Source: Dryomyza anilis
Lineage: Eukaryota > Arthropoda > Insecta > Diptera > Dryomyzidae
DNA: 64,000 nt
Assembly: GCA_951804985.1 (NCBI GenBank)
Contig: OX638131.1
Span: 104,800,464-104,864,463, forward strand
Direction: 5' to 3'
Positions 11,301-31,194 of the stretch are shown in pieces; within the stretch, counting starts at the first letter, position 1; every line of letters starts with the position of its first letter. The notes under the pieces were generated by a model, which saw only the letters and a list, made by a program, of their open reading frames with translations, ran no database searches and was not told the origin of the DNA. The position numbers and the translations under genes are program-made.

Positions 11301-12054
11301 TAAAACCACCAACCTATCAACAACTTTTAATAAACTTCAGTGAAATAAATAAACAAAAATCAATATCTCAGCCGCAGCCAGAGCATGTATGTCCTTCCTT
11401 CTGTCACAAAATCATGTATTCTGTATTTCGTAAATAAAAAATGTGGCAATTTGCAAAATGATGTCGCAATGCCAAAAGCTGTCATCAATTTTGCATGAAA
11501 AACGGCGCTTGTCAGCGGAAAGAAAAAAAAAAAGAAAAACTAAATTATGTCATTTTAATAATGTAAAATTTTACGCAACCTGACAGCAAACAGCAAATAT
11601 TTGAAAAAATTGTTAATGTCAACGTTGTGTCAGTTGTTAAAACAAATCATAAAATTAAATAAAATATTGTTTGAAATGTTAACAACAGACAACGAAATGG
11701 AAACAAAATACAAAATACGAAAAATAAATAAAAACAAAAATAAATAAAACGATTTATTATAACTGAAAAAATAAATAATAAAAAAAAAAAAAAAACATAT
11801 AATTTGAAGACAAATACAATTTTTTTTGAATAATAATTTTTGACTATAAATCAATTTTTGACATAAGCTAATAATAAATTATTTATTTTTTTAATTTTTG
11901 CAGCTACAATTGACACCTTAATAACGCGAACAGTTGACTGCTTTGAAGTTGGCTTAAATTTCGAGGATTATTTCTATGAGCATAAAAAATTTTTCTTAGT
12001 ATGTTAAAAATTATAAATTTACTATTATTTTATTTTTGTATTTTGAAAATTAAA
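11301..12054. other. Non-coding island with TGACAG words
   Basis: About 11,350-11,660 is more complex than its flanks and contains CTGACAGC (11,579) and several GTCA-containing words. It then becomes A-rich low-complexity DNA. The minus-strand frame 11,630-11,854 is Phe/Ile-rich and is an A-rich tract read in reverse. Confidence 0.45.
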
Positions 12055-12440
12055 AAAAAAATTGAATTTTTAGTAAAAATTTGAATTTTTAGTGATAATT
12101 TGAAATTTTATTAAAAAAAAATTAGTGTAAATTTGAATATATAGTGAAAATTTGAATTTTTAGTGAAAATTTGAATTTTTCGTGAAAATTTGAATTTTTC
12201 GTGAAAATTTGAATTTTTAGTGAAAATTTGAATTTTTATTGAAAATTTAAAGTTTTAGTGAAAATTTCACTTTTTAGTGAAAATTTGAATTTTTAGTGAA
12301 AATTTGAATTTTTAGTGAAAATTTGAATTTTTATTGAAAAATGAAATTTTTAGTGAAAATTCGAATTGAATTTTTTGTAAAAAAATGGAATTTTTGGTGA
12401 AAATTTGAATTTTTAGTAAAAATAGAATTAGTTAAAAATT
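12055..12440 (+). repeat. Second 19-bp satellite array (GAATTTTTAGTGAAAATTT)
   Basis: About 20 units of GAATTTTTAGTGAAAATTT, the same monomer as at 5475-7200 with one or two changes, same orientation and same 19-bp period. Units vary (TTTTTCGTG, TTTTTATTG). This is a small, older array of the same family. Confidence 0.85.
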
Positions 12441-13520
12441 AAATTTTAACTAAAAATAAAGTTTTAATAACTTTTTTTTTTTGTAAAAAAACTTGAAAAA
12501 ATAAAAATTATATTTAGAGAATAATTGAATTTTTTATTGAAGACTTCTCTTATAAAGCAAAAGCATTATTTTAAATCTTTTCTGAGTGCTTAATTGTGTT
12601 GATTTTAGTACAGAATGCAGTAAAAGTAAATACATAAGTAATAATTTGATTATATTCTACTTATACAATTACAAAATGTAGTTATTTTTGTTTCAGATGT
12701 AGAAACATTGTGTATAGAAATGCAGTAAATTTTGCATTTGTTTTTCATACATCAGAAATGTAGTAAAAACAAATACATTTACTTTTATTTTAAAGAAATT
12801 GTATTGCTTTTTAATACAATATTTATTTCGTTATACTGATTGCGTTTGGTAAACCTTTAAAAAAAAAAACTTTAAAATCAATGAAACAAACTGATTTAAT
12901 ATGCAATGACAGACCTTGTCATTATAAAATTATTAATATTTTTATTATGATTAATAATAACATGCGTTTGTAAATGTTTTTGTAATTAATTTTAATTTGT
13001 TATTTTGTAATTTTCTGTGTCATGATGTCGATAAAAAAAATGAAAAAAATCAAATAAAATAAAAACACTCAACTAAATAATCATTTAATTCAGTGAGTTG
13101 TATGCCAGGCACTCGAAACATTTAAAAGCAAATTTATAACAATTTGCAGCGAAATACGAGCAAATCAAAGGAACGCCTGACAGCCAGCAGTCATAATTTA
13201 AGCAATTTCATATTCAATTCAATTCCATAATAAAAACGTGCGTGTGTCTTTTTAATAACAAATTTTACATTTTTTTTTATTCATTTCATAGTTTTTTTTT
13301 GTAATGTGGTTGCGGCTGCCACAGTCGTTTATAATTCGTAGCGATTTATGTGTCATTTTAAAAGCGCAAAAGCAATGAATTCAATTAAATGCTCGACACT
13401 CGTTTTGCAGTCGCGCACGTTTTAAGTCTATTTTTTAATGGAATTTTCGATAAATTTTTAATAGTTTTTTTTTTACTTTGTGCTCAATTTTAATCATTTT
13501 TTTACTTTTTTTATTTAGAA
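12441..13520. other. Non-coding spacer with a complex island near 13.1-13.4 kb
   Basis: 12,441-13,070 is AT-rich, with TGTAGTAAA/ATGCAGTAAA words recurring near 12,620-12,780. 13,080-13,420 is more complex, with CCTGACAGCC (13,167), AGTCGTTTATAA and TCGCGCACG. I see no reading frame of interest. Confidence 0.4.
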
Positions 13521-21828
<8,308 letters not shown>

Positions 21829-24800
21829 TTTATTTACTTTTTTATATTATTTGTTTTTATTTCATTATTTTTATATTTTAATTTGTTATTTTATGTTCCC
21901 ATTAAATTCGCGCTGAATAAAAACATTGAAAAATCACTTAAAGCTGTCAAAATGTAAATATGGCGGCGCGATAACTGTCAGTTATTTGGTTTTGTAGTTA
22001 TTTCACATTTTTATTTATGATTTTTTATTTTTTTAAACTTGCGTACGCAGTTGTTGATTTTGTAATTTTTATAATTTTGTAATTTTATGCAAGTGACGAT
22101 GATAATTTATTTATTTATTCGCACTACACTGTGTAACATAATAATAATATAAAATATCTATTATGTATAAATCTTCTTAATGTCATTTCATATATTATAA
22201 AATATACAAAAACTATTTTTGTAATTTAATTTGTTTAGTTTCTTGTATTAATTAGTAATAAATAAAATTTAGATCAAGTAATTTTTAATTAATTTTTAAA
22301 ATTTGTAAAAAATTTTAAACATTGTTTAATTGCACAAAGTGTGAAGCGCTTCATGCGCGCTCAATTCATAAATTCAAAAAGCGTTGCATTATTTTCCATG
22401 TAAGTCATGCATTTAATTAAATTTTATTGACAGCTGCTGGTTAAATTGACTGCGTTTTATGTTAAGCCACGTTAAGACTTGTTTCTTTTTATAGCCATCA
22501 ATAAACGTTGACCACGTTAAGCAATGAATGTGTTTGAGGTTACATTAAAACATCGTTAAATATTTTTTCATTTTGATTTTTTCACTTTTTGTTTTAATTT
22601 AATATTTATTTTAAGTCAACAACTTGTTGGCGCGTCTTAACGTCGTCGTCATTTACAACACACAGAGCAAATTAGTGTTGACAGTAATACTGAAAAGTGT
22701 GCGCACACAAATGCAGTACAGTCTTAAATTAAATGACGATTTTTTATGGCAACATTTTTAAAGCAACGAAATTAAAAAAAATAAAAACAAAGTTATAATA
22801 ATAAATAAAAGAGATTATTGCTAATTTGTGGAAAGTTGAAGATTTCGAAATGAAGAAATAATTACAAATGAACAAAAATATATTTAATGTTAAAATGAAG
22901 CTAATTAATGTTTTGATCAACAGTTTATTACATTAAAAATATATGTATAAAAACTATTTTCGGACATTTGGAAATATCACACACATATTTTTGTGTAATG
23001 TATGCAAATTAATAATATATATGAAAAAAATCGTTATATTTATGATATTTTCTTCGTCATACGAAAATAAATGATTTGTGATTTCGTGCTACATTTTGGC
23101 ATGCATTTTGGCATGAAAACTTTATCTGTATTTGACACAACAGCTCTAGAATAATAATCAGGGTTTATCTCAATGGTTTATTGCAAAATTAATGTTAATT
23201 CCTTAGAGTAAGAATGATAATAAATGTAAATGCACTGAGTTCTCAGTGTCATAAGCAGTTCATTTCAATATTGGAATTTTTATTGCACATCATTATAGAT
23301 CTCTTCACTACAACTACGTCTTGTTTGTGTTTTGTTTGTTGACAGTACTTGTGCTTTGTTGTTGTCAGCAACACATTCATTTAATTCGGCGACAGTAAAT
23401 GTTTTGGAACAAAATGAATGCCTTGAAACAAAATGAATGTTTTGAAGTGGGTTTCAAATGTCTAATACGTATTAAACAATATTTCGTGTTACTTTTCAAG
23501 GCACCACATATAGAAAATCTCATTTTTTGGCATGAGGTTGGAATAACGAAAAAGTTAGTTGCTACACCGACGTTCATTCGGTTAAAGCGAATTGTCTACA
23601 AATTTGTAGGCAGAACTACCATATTCGATAGGCGCTTGAAATATTAGTCTGTACACACTCCCAGGGGTTCTAAAACTGTAATAATTTGTGCTCAAACTGT
23701 TCAAAATTGGTTGTGATCCAAAATACAATTATTTTAGTGTTGACAATGTGAACCGACTAAGCGGTTGAGAGAACCAAATAATTTGGTTGGCGCAACAAAT
23801 CTCTATTCTGTGGGAATATTTCGGGAACCATAACAACGAGAGGTCAAATTTTTTTTTTGAGGTTAGTAATATAAAATATTTCCTCCGGGTAGTAATTAAT
23901 TCGTTGGGATGTTTTTTTTACGATTTTTTTAACTGATGGCAAACTTCAGTTTAAATTTCTGCAAATCCTAAAAATTTTATTTTTTTCTAATATTTTCACT
24001 TAACTTCAGACATATATTACAAATTATTTTAATTGTCCAATACAATAAATTAATTTAACTAATAATAAAACAACTATATAATGAATAATTAAAATTTGTA
24101 ATAGTTTTAAACATCACAATAAATTAACTAATTAATTAATTAATCTCTTTATACGTTTTGTGTGTTTGGAATTGCACCCAGTGTGTGTAGCTGAATTGAA
24201 TTTCTTCACATTCGAATTCGTCATTCGAATTCCTGCAATAATTACAAAAAATAAACGACACGCAAAACAGTCATAATTCGACGTGGTTAATAGGCCAATT
24301 GACAGCTGTCAAGTAGGCGAAGCGGTTTACTGCTTGTTTAGCTGTAATTTTACGGTGACAACTAACACAGTGCAACAACAATTACAACAACTGCAACAAA
24401 TATATAAAACATGTTTTTTCTAATGAAAATTGTTGGCAATTTGAAAGTTGTGGCCATTGGCATTTAATATAGGCAGCAGCTAACAAATTATAAAAAAAAA
24501 ATGTATACAACTGAACTAACTGCTCAAGCGACAGTAATAACAGCAGCAGCAATATTATTATTTTTTTACAACAACTACATTTGTTCAACCAGCAATTACA
24601 ATAAAAACAACAAACCAGCTTAAGTTAAATGCATGAAAAATCGTTAAACGCGTAAAAATTACATTAGCATTGGACAAACTAAGAGACGGACAGACCGACA
24701 GATAGTCTCGCCATTTGACATGCTGTCATGCATGTCAATTTGTCAGTGATTATTGCATGTTTTTAAATGTATGGCAACGCTGTTCATTGGTACGTTCGTT

Positions 24801-25020
24801 CGTTCGTCCGTCCGTCCAACCATCTGACATGCCATGCGACGAGTTGCATTCGGAAAACTTTCATTTTTTTTTTTCAATTGATGCCTGTTGTTGGCGCTGT
24901 CAGCGAATGATAAACTGTTGACAGTTAATAATAGTTTATGGTGATGATTTGGAGAATTATTAAACGGTGTTTTATGTCAAACTGTTGGGGAGTCCAACGG
25001 GCGAAAAGGTCATTGTTTTG
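21829..25020. other. Non-coding region with several complex islands
   Basis: Islands at about 21,940-22,120, 22,320-22,750, 23,090-23,860 and 24,160-24,960 contain TGACAG/CTGTCA words (21,976; 22,430; 22,678; 23,341; 24,300; 24,723; 24,897; 24,917). CACGTTAAG occurs twice near 22,470-22,520. GACGGACAGACCGACAG (24,685-24,701) and CGTTCGTTCGTCCGTCCGTCC (24,795-24,815) are GACN/GTCN patches. The frames at 23,377-23,647 (82 codons plus, 66 minus) lack any domain I recognise and overlap each other. Confidence 0.45.
24300..24311. promoter_or_regulatory. TGACAGCTGTCA palindrome (TALE/TGIF-type site)
   Basis: A perfect 12-bp palindrome of two TGACAG half-sites. TGACAG is the known core for TALE homeodomain proteins such as Homothorax/Meis, and the paired form is the known TGIF (Achintya/Vismay) site. 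The sequence is certain; use in vivo is inference. A 9-bp inverted repeat TTGACATGC/GCATGTCAA lies 400 bp away (24,715-24,738). Confidence 0.45.
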
Positions 25021-25029
25021 CAGTCTAAA

Positions 25030-26290
25030 ATTACAGTTAAAACTTTTGTAAAATTTAAAACTGTTCGATAATAAAAGGTGAAAATTTCAAAGCAGTTTTA
25101 CATAAAACTGTTATACAGTAAAATTGTATTCAGTACAACGAAACTGTTATACTGTAAAATTGTTAAACAGTACAAAGAAACTGTACAGTAAAACTGTAAA
25201 CTGTTATACAGTAAAATTGTTATACATTACAACGTAACTGTTATACAGTAAAATTGTTATACAGTACGAAACTGTACAGCGAAACTGTAATATAAAATAA
25301 CTGTTTAACAGTCATCTGCTAATGTAGAATTTTTCTACAGTAAACTTTTCTACAATATGTTAAACAGTCTCTCTATTAAGACTGTTATACAGTTTTCTAT
25401 AGTAAGACGGTTACACAGTTTTTTATAGTAAGACATCAGTTATACAGTTACACAGTTTTTTATAGTAAGACAGTTATACAGTTTTCTATAGTACGACAGT
25501 TATACAATACAATTTTTCTACAGCAAAACTGTACTACAATAAAACTCTTCTACAGAAAATCTGCACTACAGGAAAACTGGTCAACAATGTAAATGGTTCT
25601 GTAAAACTTTTTCACAGTACAACTGTTCTACTTAAAACAAATTTTAAACTCAAACTATTCTAAGGTAAAACTTTTTGCAGTAAAACTTATCTACAGTAAA
25701 CTATTCTACAGTAAACTGTTTTACAGTAAAACTGCTCTATAATAGAACTTTTCTTCAGTAAAACTATTCACCAGATAAATTTTCAACAGTAAAACTATTC
25801 TGTTCAACAATAAAACTGTTCAACAATTAAATTAATCAACAGTAAAACTGTTCAATAGTAAAACCGTTATTCAATAAAACTGTTTACAAGTTAAACTTTT
25901 CAACCGTGAATCTGTTCAAAAGAAAAACTGTTCAACAATAAAACTGTTCGACAAAAAAACAGGTTACAGCAAAACTGTTTCATAGAAAAACTGTTATACA
26001 GTAAAACTGTTATACAGTAAAACTGTTATACAGTAAAACTGTTATACAGTAAAACTGTTATACAGTAAAACTGTTATACAGTAAAACTGTTATACAGTAA
26101 AACTGTTATACAGTAAAACTGTTATAAGGTAAAACTGTTATACAATAAAACTGTTATACAGTAAAACTGTTATAGAGTAAAACTGTTACACAATCAAACT
26201 GTTATACAGTAAAACTGTTATACAGTAAAACTGTTATAGAGTAAAACTGTTATACAGTAAAACTATTAGACAGTTCTGAATTAAAAACAG
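25030..26290. repeat. 16-bp hairpin satellite (AAAACTGTTATACAGT)
   Basis: The unit AAAACTGTTATACAGT is 16 bp. ACTGT and ACAGT are complementary, so each unit can form a 5-bp hairpin. About 25,990-26,270 is a near-uniform core. The region upstream to 25,030 is strongly degraded but keeps CTGTT, ACAGTAAAACTG and similar words. The minus strand reads TTTTACTGTATAACAG, close to the start of the 19-bp monomer at 54-60.7 kb (TTTTTACTGTAAAACTGAA). Confidence 0.9.
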
Positions 26291-26329
26291 TACATCAAAA
26301 TATTTACCAGTAAAATTAATTCATTTTTT

Positions 26330-27010
26330 CAATAAGAATTAAAATTGAAATTTTCACTAAAAATTTAAATTTTTATTAAAAATTAAATTTTTCACTATAA
26401 ATTAAATTTAATACTAAAAAATAAAATATTTCATTACACATAAAAAAAAATCAATTTTCCACTAAAAAAGCAATTTCCCACTAAAAATAAAATGTTCACC
26501 TAAAATTTAAATTTTCACTAAAAATTAAAATTTTCTTTAAATATTCAAATTTTTACTAAAAATTCATTTGATCACTATAAATTCCAATTTTCATTAAAAA
26601 TTCAATTTTTCACTATAAATCGAAATTTTTACCAAAAAATTCAATTTTTCACAAAAAATCCAAATTTTTACCAAAAAATTCAATTAATTTTTCGCAAAAA
26701 CTTTAATTTTTAACTAAAAAAACAATTTTTCGCTAAAAAAAAAATTGTTCACTAAAAATTCAAATTTTCACAAAAAATTCAAATTTATAATATAAAATTT
26801 AATTTTTCACTAAAAACTCAAATTTTTCACTTAATTTCAATTTCAACTATAAATACAATTTACACTAAAAATTCAAAATTTTCACTAAAAATTCGAATTT
26901 TTCACAATTTAAATTTTTACTAAAAATTCAAATTTTCTTAAAAAATACCATCTTTTACTATGTTCACTAAAAAATATTTTTTTTACAAAAATTGAATTCT
27001 TCACTTTTAC
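26330..27010 (-). repeat. 19-bp satellite array in inverted orientation
   Basis: Diverged units of AATTTTTCACTAAAAATTC, the exact reverse complement of the monomer at 5475-7200. Units are eroded (TTCACTATAAATT, TTTACCAAAAAATTC), so this is an older array. It begins directly after the 16-bp array. This is the only clearly minus-oriented member of the 19-bp family in the window. Confidence 0.85.
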
Positions 27011-29214
27011 ACAAAAAAAAAAAATCATAAAAATTCACTTATTACAATTTTTTTTTTTTTAAACCGTAAAAATTTTAATTTAATTTTTAACAATGATTCT
27101 AAAGTGATTCCTAATATTCAGTAAATTATCTTACAACTGCGTCAATTTTAGTATTATTAATTTTATGAAATGTTGACCCTCAAAATAACACAATGCTTTT
27201 TTACATTTTTAATTATTGTTTAAATGATATAAAATAAGTAAAATATTACTTGGTGCTATTTTAAAATAAATTTCTGTGAATATTAAGAAATCTGAATATT
27301 AAGAAATCATCAAAGCTACTGTCCGGTAATTTACAAAATTATATTTCATATTAATTTTGAATTTTTTTGTTTGTATGTGAATCATGATCTCTATTTATTA
27401 TTGAAGAATTGCAATCATATTTTATTTAATTAATATATATTTTTTAATTTTAACAAAATTTCCATAAACATTTCATTACTATGGCAATTGTTGCAGTTAG
27501 TTCTGTGAACCGCACATTTTAAATAAAACAAATGCCACCGTTGACAGCGTGCGCGCCTTTGTGCAAATTTAGCTTTATTATATTCGAATAATTTTTATTG
27601 TAATTTTGTGCTGTTATTGTATTTTATTAAAATTGTAATCTGCTGAAATATATGGCGTCTGTTTGTGCCGCACATTGACAACAATTGACAGACACCGGCA
27701 ACACATGGCGCAACCGAAGTTGACAATGACAGATGAATTGACAATGGTGCACAATGGCGCTACAATAACAATAATTACAATGACAACAAATATAACAATA
27801 AATTGTATAGGCATTACAACAACACAAAAGCTTAACAGCTTTTAACAAATGTAAGTTTTTGTTTGTCATCATCATTATTATTATTATTAGTAGTACTTAT
27901 AGTTGTTATTAATAAAGTCAACAAGTTGATATTTGTTGTTTTAAGTATAATTTAAAGTGTTGACAAAATTGTTGATTGTTTTTGTTAAACCGTGGCAAAG
28001 TGATTAGCAAAGACTTACCAAATAGGTTTAATGAATTTTGTTTTGTTTGTAAAAGATTCAACTTACCTAAAAGAGAATAGTAAAAATAATTAGTATATTT
28101 ATAAAATTGGTTGCAAATAATGTGATTAAAGTGCTAAAGATAACTCCTAAAGTGCTAAAGATAACTCCTAAATAAAAAAAATGCACCCGACTTTTAGAAC
28201 TGAGATACAACACCTGTTGTGAGACTTAATTGGGGATTCCTTGCTTATATCGCTTTTAAAAACGTTCTTAGAAATATTTTTTTATAAAATAAATATATTT
28301 TTGTTTTTAAAAAATTATTAAGAAAGAATTAATTAAATATTTCAAAAATTTTGTATAGTATTACACGCTGCGTATGAGCAACAATAATTTTCGAAATGGC
28401 GTGCTAATGGTTTTTTGAAAGTTTTTGACACCTTTTGCTACATTTTGTAGACTTTTGTTATTAACAAATTGAAAAAAAAAAATATAAATAAAAAAATTGA
28501 AAAAAAAAAAATTAAAAAAAATTCATTGCCAAGCACATAAAAGCAACACAAACACAACGTACTAAACGTCAACACGGAGCTGTCAACGTGCTGCCTTTGA
28601 AGTGTCAATCAGCGCAGCATTCAATTGACAGGCGGCAAATAACAAAAAAATAAACCAAACGAACTAAGTAAGAAATACAATATATAACGTGTAAAACCAC
28701 GACAGCAACAATATTAATAACATTGGCAACAACTGTACAACAACAAACAAACAAAAAAAATATTGACATTTCAACAACAATAAACGTGACGCTCTTCATA
28801 AATTGCGCGCTGCCAAAGTAACAAGCGGCAAAAAAGCAGAAGAAATAACAGAATAAGAGTCTTTTATGCGATGTTATGACATGTCAAGCATGACATGTGT
28901 GTGGCAATGAGTGGGCGGCGGCAACAACAATGGTTGCTGCTTTTGCAATTGCTGACATATTTAGTTACTTTGTTGCTGTAAACGAGCGCGTGGCAAATGA
29001 CACAAGACATAAAAAAATAATAAGTTGAAAAATAGTACAATATAAATTATTAAAATTAAAGAAATTCAATTAAATTGATTATTAAATTGATTATTAAATA
29101 TAAAAACAGAAATAAAAATATCTATACTCAGTAACTAAATTGTAAAATAATAGAACAAATTTATTATTTTTAATATTTGATTTATTTAACAAAATTGTGA
29201 TTTAAGGAAATTTG
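27011..29214. other. Non-coding region with complex islands
   Basis: 27,480-27,860 and 28,360-29,010 are more complex and carry TGACAG/CTGTCA (27,541; 27,687; 27,727; 28,579; 28,626), TGGCAAC words and a hairpin ACATGTCA/TGACATGT (28,879-28,898). The small overlapping frames around 27,614-27,875 on both strands are driven by (CAA)n/(TTG)n-like DNA. I see no gene. Confidence 0.45.
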
Positions 29215-30035
29215 CATAACTAACTTATTTGCTAATTTAATAAATTTGTTAATTTAACAAATTTGCAAATTTAACCGATATGTTAATCTAACAAATTTTC
29301 TTATTGACTATTTTAACAAATTTAATAATTTAACAAATTTGCTAATTTAACAAATTTAACCGATATGGCAATCTAACAAATTTTCTTATTTACCAATTTA
29401 AAAAATTTGGTAATTTAACAAATTTGTTAATTTAAGAAATTTGTTAATTTAAAAAATTTGCTAATTTAACAAATTTGCTAATATAACAAATTTGCTAATT
29501 TAAAAAATTTGCTAATTTAACAAATTTGCTAATTTAACAAATTTGCTAATTTAACCGATATGTTAATATAATAAATTTTCTAATTTACCAATTTAACAAA
29601 TTTGCTAATTTAACAAATTTGCTAATTTAACAAATTTGCTAATTTAACAAATTTGCTAATTAACAAATTGGCTTATTTACCCGATATGGTAATCTAAAAA
29701 ATTTTCTAATTTAACAAATTTAATAATTTAACAAATTTTCTAATATAACAAATTGACAAATATAACAAATTTGTTAATTTAACAAATTTGTTAATTTAAC
29801 AAATTTTGAAATATAACAAATCTGCTAATTTTAAAAATTTGCTAATATAAATAATTAGTTAATTTAACCATTTTGCATTTTTTAAATATTTGCTATTTTA
29901 ACAAATTTGCTAATTTATCAAATTTGCTAATTAAAAAAATTCGATAATTTAACAAATTTTTTAATATAACAAGTTGCTAATTTAACAAGTTTAATAATTT
30001 AAAAAATTTGCTAATTTTACCAATTTGCTTAAATT
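29215..30035 (+). repeat. 17-bp repeat array (CAAATTTGCTAATTTAA)
   Basis: CAAATTTGCTAATTTAA repeats with a 17-bp period, cleanest at 29,440-29,550 and 29,590-29,660. A longer variant block starting ACCGATATG and continuing CAAATTTTCTTATTTACC returns near 29,275, 29,350, 29,555 and 29,670, which shows block duplication within the array. CAAATTTG in the unit is a palindrome. Confidence 0.9.
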
Positions 30036-30144
30036 TATGATTTTACGCAAATAAATAAGGTAAATTTGTAATATAAATTAATAATATAAACGAAAAAGTT
30101 CTGTCAAATGAACGAATCACAAATCTTTAACATAAACATTTATA

Positions 30145-30315
30145 TTTAAAAAAAAAAAATTTTAGCAAAAAATTTATATTTTTAGGCAAAAATTTATGTT
30201 TTTAGCAAAAAATTTATATTTTTAGCAAAAAATTAATTATTTAGCAAAAAATTTATATTTTTAGGAAAACAATTTATATTTTTAACATAAAATTTATATT
30301 TTTAACAAACACATT
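30145..30315 (+). repeat. Short 20-bp array (AGCAAAAAATTTATATTTTT)
   Basis: Seven or eight units of AGCAAAAAATTTATATTTTT, with AGC at 30,204 and 30,224 fixing the 20-bp period. The plan (TTTTTAG, then an A-run, then ATTTNTATTTTT) is like the 19-bp family with one extra base. Kinship is possible but not shown. Confidence 0.8.
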
Positions 30316-31194
30316 TTATTTAAAAAAAGGAATGTTAATATATATTTAAACATTTATTGGCTTGTTACAAAATCGTTAGTTATAAATCAATGAAATAGCT
30401 CAACATATTAAATTAACTTCAAAATTCTTCAACACATAATGCAGTTGTTTAATAATTATTCAAAATATATATATATTTTTTTGCATGTGCCACATGACAA
30501 CTGGCAACCTTGAAGCACGAAACAATTCACTCGATGTGCGTTGACGTGTTTTGTGCGGCTGTCAAATAAATTTGAGCCAACAAAATTAGACAGCCGAAGA
30601 ATAAATGACAATCACAAAAACATATAAAAATTGCGTGGCAATGACAAAAGTAACGCAACAACATTTGAATGATGAGCAACATAATAGGACATGACAAACG
30701 ACAAACGCAGCAACGAATGTCTGACATGTGCTACAACAACGCACACGGACGGACGGACGACAGACAGACAGAAGGACAGACACGCAGCAATCTACAATGA
30801 CAACAATTATAACACAAATGACAACAACATGTAGGACAAAAACAATATTGCATGCCATGATATTTACAAAATATGAGCAACTGTCAGGCGTTGACACAAA
30901 ATTAAATGAAATGAAATTCAAATAATTTCTGTTTTTTTTTTGTTGTTGCTTTTTTATATTATTTTTATATGTTTGTTTGCGGATCTCCTATTGTCTGTCA
31001 TGACAGTTGACATTTTTGTTATTTGGTTGCCTGGCATTTTGCATAAATGTGTGAAAAACACGCAGCACGTTTCACACGCATATCAGAGATGTATCAAAAT
31101 AGAGGAAATAAAATATTAAAACAAATAAAAAAATAAAAATAATAAAAAGAAACATAAAATTTAAAATACAAAAGAAAATTTAAATTGAAATAAA
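30316..31194. other. Non-coding island with GACN microsatellite patch
   Basis: The complex stretch is 30,470-31,080, with GCTGTCAAA (30,558), ACTGTCAGG (30,880) and ATGACAGTT (31,001). ACGGACGGACGGACGACAGA followed by GACAGACAGAAGGACAG (30,746-30,780) is a GACR microsatellite like the mini-me GTCY tract in reverse. Overlapping frames on both strands (30,527-30,925) are Cys/Val- or Thr-rich and not convincing genes. Confidence 0.45.

Noticed and set aside
23399..23647. 82-codon plus-strand frame
   Set aside because: No domain, overlapped by a minus-strand frame over most of its length, AT-rich codon content like the surrounding spacer.
23655..23830. Possible MITE between ACACACTCCCAGG and CTATTCTGTGGG
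   Set aside because: The ends match too poorly to support terminal inverted repeats.
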